This document shows positions 56,207 to 64,000 of a stretch of 64,000 bases of DNA, piece after piece. Within the stretch, counting starts at the first letter, position 1. Each line of letters opens with the position of its first letter. The DNA comes from Vibrio sp. Hep-1b-8 (GTDB lineage Bacteria; Pseudomonadota; Gammaproteobacteria; Enterobacterales; Vibrionaceae). The notes below the pieces were generated by a model that saw nothing but the letters and a program-made list of their open reading frames with translations, was not told where the DNA came from and searched no databases. Location: the NCBI RefSeq assembly GCF_006124995.1, contig NZ_QEWN01000143.1, forward strand, positions 1 through 64,000, written 5' to 3'. The position numbers and the translations under genes were made by a program.

Positions 56207-57559
56207 TTATTGAGCCAGTTTATCCACCAGCTTAGTGTGAATACCTTCAAAGCCACCATTACTCATCACAAGAATGTGATCACCCGCTTTCGCACTCGTC
56301 ACGATCTTCTCCACAAGTTCATCAATCTGTGCGCTCACTTGGGCAGGTTGGTGGCACTGATTGGCTACATCTTCCACCGACCAATCAATGTTGTCAGGCT
56401 GGTAAAGAAACACTTCGTCAGCGGTTGCCAATGATGCCGCTAAGGTTTCCTTATGAACACCACGTTTCATCGTTGCGCTGCGCGGTTCCAATACCGCAAT
56501 AATTTTCTCTTTGCCGACCTTGTTACGTAATCCACCTAGGGTAAGTTCAATTGCGGTAGGATGATGAGCAAAATCGTCGTAGACGGTCACACCGTTCACT
56601 TCACCTTTCAGTTCCAGACGACGCTTAGTATTAATAAATTTAGCCAATGACTCACAGGCCAAATCTGGTGTCACTCCGACATGGCGCGCCGCTGCAATCG
56701 CCATCAAGGCATTATCGACGTTGTGGTCACCAACCAAGTCCCATCGAACAATACCCACTTCTTCGCCTTGGAAGAACACCTTAAACTGAGAACCATCTAC
56801 AATCAGCTTCTCAGCCTGCCAATCGCCCTCTTCACCGCTAAATTCAGTCTCACTCCAGCAACCGCGTTCTAATACATCGGCAAGATCAGCATCTTGCTTA
56901 GGCGCGAGAATACGACCATTTCCAGGAACGGTACGAACAAGGTGATGGAATTGTCGCTTAATCGCTTCTAAATCATCAAAGATATCCGCATGATCGAACT
57001 CAAGATTGTTCATCACTAAAGTGCGTGGGTGGTAATGTACAAACTTAGAACGCTTGTCAAAAAAAGCACTGTCGTATTCATCTGCTTCGACGACAAAAAA
57101 GACACTTTCGCCTAAACGTGCTGAAACACCGAAGTTTCCTAGTACGCCACCAACAAGAAATCCTGGCTGATAGCCACAGTCTTCTAAGATCCAAGCAAGC
57201 ATGCTCGAAGTCGTTGTCTTGCCATGTGTACCCGACACCGCTAGCACCCAACGGTCATGGAGTAGAAACTCTTGCAACCATTGCGGTCCAGAAGTGTAAC
57301 GAATTTGGCTGTTTAGCACGTACTCAACGCACGGATTACCTCGACTCATTGCATTACCGATAACAACCAGATCCGGTGCTGGGTCAAGCTGAGATGGGTC
57401 AAAGCCTTCTATGATTTCAATACCTTGCGATTCCAGCAACGTACTCATCGGTGGATAAACATTCGCGTCACTACCTGTCACTTTGTGTCCAAGCTGACGA
57501 GCGAGTATCGCTGCGCCACCCATGAAGGTGCCACATATTCCCAAGATATGAATGTGCAT
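56207..57559 (-). CDS. mpl: UDP-MurNAc:L-Ala-gamma-D-Glu-meso-Dap ligase Mpl
   Basis: 450 residues from ATG 57559 (MHIHILGICGTFMGG). Recycles murein tripeptide by ligation to UDP-MurNAc. Mur-ligase motifs are ICGTFMGGAAILARQLGHKV (shown in part; about 8-27), Walker A VSGTHGKTTTSSML (about 106-119), EADEYDSAFFDKRSKF (about 165-180) and DDFAHHPTAIELTL (about 322-335). Cytoplasmic. Divergent from fbp, with ubiX downstream. Confidence 0.96.
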   Translation of the reverse strand: MHIHILGICGTFMGGAAILARQLGHKVTGSDANVYPPMSTLLESQGIEIIEGFDPSQLDPAPDLVVIGNAMSRGNPCVEYVLNSQIRYTSGPQWLQEFLLHDRWVLAVSGTHGKTTTSSMLAWILEDCGYQPGFLVGGVLGNFGVSARLGESVFFVVEADEYDSAFFDKRSKFVHYHPRTLVMNNLEFDHADIFDDLEAIKRQFHHLVRTVPGNGRILAPKQDADLADVLERGCWSETEFSGEEGDWQAEKLIVDGSQFKVFFQGEEVGIVRWDLVGDHNVDNALMAIAAARHVGVTPDLACESLAKFINTKRRLELKGEVNGVTVYDDFAHHPTAIELTLGGLRNKVGKEKIIAVLEPRSATMKRGVHKETLAASLATADEVFLYQPDNIDWSVEDVANQCHQPAQVSAQIDELVEKIVTSAKAGDHILVMSNGGFEGIHTKLVDKLAQ

Positions 57560-58884
<1,325 letters not shown>

Positions 58885-58895
58885 CCTTTGCACAC

Positions 58896-58923
58896 AAAAG
58901 AGCCGACAGTTGTCGGCTCTTTT
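58896..58923 (+). terminator. fbp terminator
   Basis: A 12-bp stem AAAAGAGCCGAC/GTCGGCTCTTTT with a 4-base loop, 12 bases past the fbp stop. The remnant gene at 58930 ends right beside it, and the stem also works in reverse. Confidence 0.92.
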
Positions 58924-58929
58924 TCTAGG

Positions 58930-59190
58930 TTAGAACATCGACCCCGCAGTAGAGTTTCGACCTGATATATAATCTTGACTAAAGAAGGGATCGAGCTGAT
59001 CGCAAACACCCTGATAAGGTCTTCCTCGCACGCCCAACATATAAGCATTCTGCCCGCAGTAATTAAGACGCCCTTGTTGATAACCTTTGGTGTAGGCGTC
59101 ATAAAGTGCCTGATTAAAAAAGCTGCCGCTATCTAGCTTGGCAAGTTGCCTCTCAGATTGCTGTATATAACCCTTCGCTCTTAGTTGAAT
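58930..59190 (-). pseudogene. 5'-truncated DUF2799-like gene remnant
   Basis: An 86-codon open frame reads IQLRAKGYIQQSERQLAKLD, then SGSFFNQALYDAYTKGYQQG, RLNYCGQNAYMLGVRGRPYQ, GVCDQLDPFFSQDYISGRNS and TAGSMF, then TAA at 58930-58932. The Y-x(4)-GYQxG-x(3)-YC-x(3)-AYxLGxxG-x(2)-Y-x-GVCD pattern is that of DUF2799 proteins, which normally start with a lipoprotein signal and a GYxDG-type segment. None of that is present: the frame is blocked by a TGA at 59191-59193 inside the tamB end, and it has no ATG, GTG or TTG until codon 51. The 3' part is intact and is therefore a likely remnant of a gene whose 5' end was lost. A non-standard ATT start cannot be excluded. Confidence 0.65.
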
Positions 59191-62100
59191 TCAAACTGAT
59201 ACAGTACATCCACTGCACTATCTACACCGGAAATTGCTTCTAAGTAGAGATCCTGCATTAATCGATATCGCACAGTAAACTCACCCACTGAATCAAAAAT
59301 ACCGACGCCATATTTCACCTGTAGCCCAGGTAAAATATAGCCGCTCACCGTTACCTGCGAGTCATCGCCAGAGCCTGCTGTATCAAGTTGGAGATCTTGT
59401 ACACCAAACGCTTGTCCGATCTCACCAACAACACGACCACTCTTGGCCAAGCTCAATCCAATCAAAGTGGTGGTCATGGCATTCCCCCCGGCCTCACCAT
59501 CAATATCCTGCCCCCTGAGCAAATAGGATAGTGCATTTGCCTGTGGCATCGCAGGATCAGAGAAGATGGTCACTGTCGGCTCGCTGGCTGGTCCTGTCAC
59601 CTTAACACCTGCCGTCACATCATCTTGCGTGTTGTCCGGATTTCGAATAGCAGAAATCTGCACATACGGTTGATCAACAGGACCATTCATTAAGATCTTA
59701 CCTTCATTGATAATCAGATCCTGACCAAATGAACGGTACGAACCATTAGTGATGTTAACTTCACCCGTTACAAATGGTCCTTTGTCTTTTTGTGCAACAT
59801 TGAGCTTACCAACCAAACCACCTTCAAGACCAAATGCAGACAACTTAAAATCATCGCCAATCTTAATATTGATATTGGTTTCTAGTGCAAATGGGACTTT
59901 ACTTTCCGATTCAATCGGCTCTAGATCATCGTTCAGTAAAACCTGATCTTTGGACACTCCGACCGCACTTGGCGGCAACTCTTCAACCACAATTCGTCCC
60001 CAAGGTAATGCGATGTCTCCATCTACTCGGACGACCTTTGGCGAAGCAGAAATGGTCATATCCGGTTGCACTTTGATCTTCACCATTGGCGGAACGTTAA
60101 CCAATAACTCCTCTGCAAAGACTCGAATGTTGGAGTTCCAATCTTTCAGATCATTCCAATCCGCGTCACCGGAAACCTCTAAGTCCCCATCAGGGGTATG
60201 GATGGTCGCGGCCAATGAAGCGTCATAACCCGCAAAATTAATAGCTACACGTCCTGAATCAACTTCGACCGGTGAGATCTCCCCTTGAAGCAAGATATCA
60301 TCGACAACAAACTGACCATTCACCTTGGGATGTAACGCTGAACCGCTAATCTGTAGATCCGTACTTAGATTGGATTCTAACTTACTGTACTCACCAATTA
60401 TCGGCGCCAAGAAATCTAGGTTAAATGTGCTCAATTTAAAACGGCCATCTAACTGCTTATCTTTCTCTAAAACGTTAGGAATCGTAACGTTACCTGAGAT
60501 ATCACCATTGTTGCTAATGTCCAACATCCAGTCTGCTTCGAGCTTATTGTCGACTAAGTTAGCATTGAGGTTAACACTCTCCCAACCGATCTTAACTGGC
60601 TGTTCGAGTTGTTGCGTTACCTGTCCCTGAGTTAAATCGACGGAAGCTTTGAGCTGCGGAGCACTATCCGGAGCCCATTTAGCCCACACATTTGCATTGG
60701 CGGCACCTTTGATGAGCGTTTCTTTGGGCAGAAAAGCCTTTATCTGTTCGAAGTTGAAGCTTGTAAGGCTCAACGCTGCTTCGCCGCTTTGACCGACCTT
60801 AATATCCTTATCGAGACACAAGCTAGAATCCGCCTGAAGCCAACAATGAGCAGCGACTGCAACTTGCTGCGTCGCCATCTCAAAGCCCAGTTTGGTGGCT
60901 TGGTTTAGACGCCATTCACCCTGTTGTGAAGAGATATTCATCCGCTCTAGGGTGCCGTTCCATACAAAATCAGGCTTATCCACCAGAACACCATTGAGCG
61001 CAAAACTGGTTGAGGCAATATTCGAAATAACATCAAGCTGCAACTGATGCTGCTGTTGTGTGCCCAAAAAATTCATGCTGACATTATCAACTCGGTAGTC
61101 TTGATATTTAGCTTGAGTGACTTTCAACGCTAATTGACCACTCAGAGTGGGAAGTGGCGTTACACTGCCTTTGAGCTCAATCTTTGCTACTTGAGCTTGC
61201 TTTTGCCAATCAACAGCCGAAACGTTTAACGCAAGGCCAACTTTCGGCTCTTTCAACACACCACGCAATGAGACATTTCCCACAGCTTTACCCTGCAAAT
61301 CGGGAACGGTTTTGATCAAATCAGGAAAGTTTATCGCCAAATCAAGACGCCATTCCTTATCCAATTCACCTTTTGCTTTAATACTATTCGGACCATGTGA
61401 CAATACGAGCCCGGTAGTACGCAAACTTAACTCTCCGTTGCCCTTGCTATCTTTAGCGCTCAGCACTCCTTCGATATTGAGAGGGTAATCGCGCAAGATA
61501 CCGTCAATGTCGAGCTTAGGTACTTCAATCGTCCAGCCACCTTGTTCAGTAAGAGCACCTGTTGTTGAAATAACACCACTTATATCACCTTCCGCTTCAG
61601 GCCATTGCAGCCCAGGTTGTATATGAGTGAGAGATAAGTTAGCGGCCCAGTTCACAGGAGCGCTCCAATCAGCCATTATGTCGCCAGACACGGAGCCTCC
61701 GAGTGTATCGACATCGATTTTACTCAGATTAACATGAGACAAATCTCCCTCACCTTGCAATGACACCCCAACATCAGGAACATCTTTACCTTTTACATCG
61801 GTGATAAGAGAGAGTTGGTATCCATCTAATGAACCTTTAGCCTTTAACTCGTCGAGAGAAACAAAGTAATCACCTTTCCCAGTCAGCGGCCATTGTGCTT
61901 TAGCTTTTAGCAATGAGATATCAAAAGGAACATTCGGTTCTAACGGCTGTAATTGAGCAGATAACTGAGCTTGAGCCAAACCCGTTAAGTTCGCTGCTAA
62001 TCCTAAATCCGCGACACTACCTGACACTTTTAAATCTATCTTTTGTCCCGCAGCAATTTCTTCTTTAATGGTTGCATCTAGTGCAAGCGACAACGGATAG

Positions 62101-62954
62101 TCACCGCTCAATTTAATGTCTGTTTTTAATTGCGCCTCAACTTGAGGCATGTCGAGTTCTAAAGTATCGATAACGACCTGTGAACCTTTCGCTTTGGCGG
62201 CAAGGCCAAGGTGGTTGACAATGATCGGCGTCTCTTGATCAAGCTTGAAGTTTTCAACATCGAGACGTACGAGTTCAACCTGAAGCGGCAATTTCACTTC
62301 TGGTAGAGTGATCGCTTGTGCCTCTTCCGTCGTCGGAGATGCTGGCGACTCTTGGGGATTCTTACTTTCTTCATCTGAGCTTGGGGCAAGCTTGACTAAT
62401 GGGTCGAGAAACTTGGTCTTGTTAATGCGTAAGCGATTACCCTGAAAAGAAGCGCTCGACGTAAATAAACGCCAAGAGATCTGGTTTCCAAGCACATCGA
62501 GATTAATATCTTCAAGCTTAAGCCAACTCACTTTTATTGGAACTGGTGACGTAATGTTTGTTGTTGCCGTTTCTGGCGCAGTTTCTGTCTCGGGAGTTGA
62601 AGGAGGCAACTGCGGCATAGAAAAATTCAGACCTTTAATGGCTAACTCATCGATACACACTCTCGGTTCAGTGAGACACGTTGGCGTTACGGCCAAAGTA
62701 AGCGAGGTAATCTTTGTGTCTACTTGCAAGTCGTCATCTTTGAATACGACGCCATGTAACGTAAAGCGAGGGAATAGCGCTCCCTGAGTCGAAGAAACCG
62801 TTAGCTGAGGAACAAATTTCTCAGCCCCCCATAGAGCAAGATTCAATCCGGTATTGGTAAAAAGCAATCCACCCAATGCCAGTAAAATCACTACCATTAA
62901 TGCGGCAAAGATCAGTGATATCCATTTTGACCACTTAATTACAACATGGGTCAT
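59181..62954 (-). CDS. tamB: translocation and assembly module inner-membrane protein TamB
   Basis: 1257 residues. N-terminal membrane anchor (WISLIFAALMVVILLALGGLLF, shown in part; about 11-32), a long periplasmic beta-taco body of AsmA-like repeats, and the C-terminal DUF490/TamB domain (about 930-1257: GALVGKLNV-like strands, ALSYLLRGQDID, GLQVKYGVGIFDSVGEFTVRY in part), ending in the outer-membrane-like YQFEFN. TamB works with TamA in outer-membrane protein assembly and with YhdP in phospholipid transfer. Start overlaps the tamA stop by 4 bases, so the two are translationally coupled. Confidence 0.96.
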   Translation of the reverse strand: MTHVVIKWSKWISLIFAALMVVILLALGGLLFTNTGLNLALWGAEKFVPQLTVSSTQGALFPRFTLHGVVFKDDDLQVDTKITSLTLAVTPTCLTEPRVCIDELAIKGLNFSMPQLPPSTPETETAPETATTNITSPVPIKVSWLKLEDINLDVLGNQISWRLFTSSASFQGNRLRINKTKFLDPLVKLAPSSDEESKNPQESPASPTTEEAQAITLPEVKLPLQVELVRLDVENFKLDQETPIIVNHLGLAAKAKGSQVVIDTLELDMPQVEAQLKTDIKLSGDYPLSLALDATIKEEIAAGQKIDLKVSGSVADLGLAANLTGLAQAQLSAQLQPLEPNVPFDISLLKAKAQWPLTGKGDYFVSLDELKAKGSLDGYQLSLITDVKGKDVPDVGVSLQGEGDLSHVNLSKIDVDTLGGSVSGDIMADWSAPVNWAANLSLTHIQPGLQWPEAEGDISGVISTTGALTEQGGWTIEVPKLDIDGILRDYPLNIEGVLSAKDSKGNGELSLRTTGLVLSHGPNSIKAKGELDKEWRLDLAINFPDLIKTVPDLQGKAVGNVSLRGVLKEPKVGLALNVSAVDWQKQAQVAKIELKGSVTPLPTLSGQLALKVTQAKYQDYRVDNVSMNFLGTQQQHQLQLDVISNIASTSFALNGVLVDKPDFVWNGTLERMNISSQQGEWRLNQATKLGFEMATQQVAVAAHCWLQADSSLCLDKDIKVGQSGEAALSLTSFNFEQIKAFLPKETLIKGAANANVWAKWAPDSAPQLKASVDLTQGQVTQQLEQPVKIGWESVNLNANLVDNKLEADWMLDISNNGDISGNVTIPNVLEKDKQLDGRFKLSTFNLDFLAPIIGEYSKLESNLSTDLQISGSALHPKVNGQFVVDDILLQGEISPVEVDSGRVAINFAGYDASLAATIHTPDGDLEVSGDADWNDLKDWNSNIRVFAEELLVNVPPMVKIKVQPDMTISASPKVVRVDGDIALPWGRIVVEELPPSAVGVSKDQVLLNDDLEPIESESKVPFALETNINIKIGDDFKLSAFGLEGGLVGKLNVAQKDKGPFVTGEVNITNGSYRSFGQDLIINEGKILMNGPVDQPYVQISAIRNPDNTQDDVTAGVKVTGPASEPTVTIFSDPAMPQANALSYLLRGQDIDGEAGGNAMTTTLIGLSLAKSGRVVGEIGQAFGVQDLQLDTAGSGDDSQVTVSGYILPGLQVKYGVGIFDSVGEFTVRYRLMQDLYLEAISGVDSAVDVLYQFEFN

Positions 62955-64000
62955 AGTTCAGGTCCTAAGGTAAAGTGGATCTGGAATTCATCGCCTTTTG
63001 CCGCGTCTAAGCCCCAGGCAAAATCGAATCTAATTGGTCCGACGGGGGAAGCCCAACGAATACCAACCCCTGTTCCTCGTTTTAGATCCGGTGTGTCATT
63101 AAATGCGTCACCTACATCATAGAAGACGGCCCCCCACCAGTTACCATAAACTCGGTATTGATACTCCAGTGAGCTGGTCGCTAAATACTTAGCACCTGTC
63201 AAAGCGCCACTGGCATCTGTTGGCGAGATAGATTCGTAGCCATAACCACGTAAATTGTTGTCACCACCAGCGAAGAAACGTAGAGATGGCGATAGTTTCT
63301 CAAACTCTTCAGCAAAGTTAGCACCACCATCAATACGGAAAATGCCTCGGTGGTTTTCACCTACACCGCGAATCCACGTCATCGCGCCCAGCAAACGCGT
63401 CACTCGCGTCTCTGACAACATACTAGGGTCACCATACTCAACGGTTAAGCTCTGTCGGTCACCCCACATTGGCATAGCCCCGCCTCGAATTCGACTACGT
63501 GAAAAGGAGATACCAGGTAAAAGGAACTGCGCATTGTCATCTTGTAAGCCCTGTTCATAGTTCTCCAGTAGATATCTTATGTAGAGCGTTCTATGCCAGC
63601 CATTATCCAACACCCAGTGCCTCTCCAAAGCAAGATTGGATTCCAGACTTTTGGTGTCACGGCTATCAAGGTTTTTCATACCATATTGAATTCGGTAGTA
63701 CTCTTTCAATACGTCGTCTAACGGAATGCGATAACCGGCGGTGATCGTCTGCTCAGGCGCAGAGAGAGAAAAACTACTGTCAAAGCTATGACCTCGGCTG
63801 TTTACCCAGGGTTTCTTCCATTTTAATGATCCACGGACACCCACATCCGTCGAATAGCCAAGACCCGTTTCAAGCTGGTTTCTCGCCTGAGGCGCGAGAG
63901 AGACTTTCATTGGCAGTTCTCTTGCCTCGCCCAATTGAGTCAAGTCTGGTTCCACAAATACTGACGAAAACCAGTCGGTATTGGACAGGTTTTGATTGTA
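62951..64000 (-). CDS. tamA: TamA outer-membrane barrel (5' partial)
   Basis: The C-terminal 349 codons of an Omp85-family protein, open to the window edge at 64000. The visible part starts at the last POTRA (SNTDWFSSVFVEPDLTQ), passes through PMKVSLAPQARNQLETGLGY into the 16-strand barrel, and includes the family L6 motif region FFAGGDNNLRGYGYESISP (VRGF/LRGY type). It ends GDEFQIHFTLGPEL. TamA is the outer-membrane partner of TamB. The GTG at 63955 is only an internal codon; the real start lies outside the window. Confidence 0.95.
   Translation of the reverse strand, partial: YNQNLSNTDWFSSVFVEPDLTQLGEARELPMKVSLAPQARNQLETGLGYSTDVGVRGSLKWKKPWVNSRGHSFDSSFSLSAPEQTITAGYRIPLDDVLKEYYRIQYGMKNLDSRDTKSLESNLALERHWVLDNGWHRTLYIRYLLENYEQGLQDDNAQFLLPGISFSRSRIRGGAMPMWGDRQSLTVEYGDPSMLSETRVTRLLGAMTWIRGVGENHRGIFRIDGGANFAEEFEKLSPSLRFFAGGDNNLRGYGYESISPTDASGALTGAKYLATSSLEYQYRVYGNWWGAVFYDVGDAFNDTPDLKRGTGVGIRWASPVGPIRFDFAWGLDAAKGDEFQIHFTLGPEL

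Overview
The window is a stretch of a gammaproteobacterial chromosome that reads as a Vibrio (large chromosome, species not determinable by eye). The evidence is a complete MSHA pilus locus (mshI to mshQ plus csrD/mshH) flanked by mreBCD on one side and ssb, galU, uvrA and a PglL-type ligase on the other, together with typical gammaproteobacterial forms of argR, rraB, rng, thiBPQ and tamAB. Coding density is high, and I see no tRNA, rRNA, insertion sequence, prophage or CRISPR array.

Region 1 (1-10,560) holds a small hypothetical gene and mdh, argR divergent from mdh, a TAXI-type TRAP transporter operon (periplasmic receptor, 4TM/12TM fused permease, universal stress protein) behind a strong CRP-like site, a tandem DUF2061 membrane protein, an orphan non-catalytic GH2-like protein, rraB, and arcA. 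The arcA stop codon is followed directly by about twelve copies of a 7-bp repeat.

Region 2 (10,556-21,237, all minus strand) is a cell-shape and RNA-processing block in transcription order mreB-mreC-mreD-maf-rng-yhdP-nitrilase-tldD.

Region 3 (21,390-39,469, minus strand) is the MSHA type IV pilus locus. csrD-mshI-J-K-L-M-N-E-G-F encodes the regulator, alignment complex, secretin, ATPase and platform. mshB-A-C-D-O-P-Q encodes the pilins, minor pilins and a large putative adhesin. A consensus -10 sits upstream of mshB and a strong hairpin separates the major pilin gene mshA from mshC.

Region 4 (39,600-49,932) holds ssb, a CsgD/VpsT-like regulator behind a perfect 18-bp palindrome, galU, uvrA with a LexA box abutting the galU terminator, pglL (O-linked protein glycosylation ligase), a class V aminotransferase, and lysC behind a full lysine riboswitch with visible promoter and terminator.

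Region 5 (49,991-64,000) holds pmbA (partner of tldD), darP, thiBPQ behind a TPP riboswitch, ubiX, mpl, fbp, a DUF2799 gene that lacks its 5' part, tamB, and tamA, which runs off the window.

Functional threads: surface attachment is concentrated here (MSHA pilus, c-di-GMP-binding MshE, CsrD, a CsgD-like regulator, GalU and PglL). Envelope lipid and shape functions also cluster (MreBCD, YhdP, TamAB, Mpl). Both halves of the TldD/PmbA protease are present about 38 kb apart. I found no wholly new multi-gene system. The most unusual items are the heptamer array after arcA, the start-less DUF2799 remnant, the palindrome upstream of the CsgD-like gene, the orphan GH2-like protein, and a regulatory site packed into each of two terminator regions (CRP at argR, LexA at galU).
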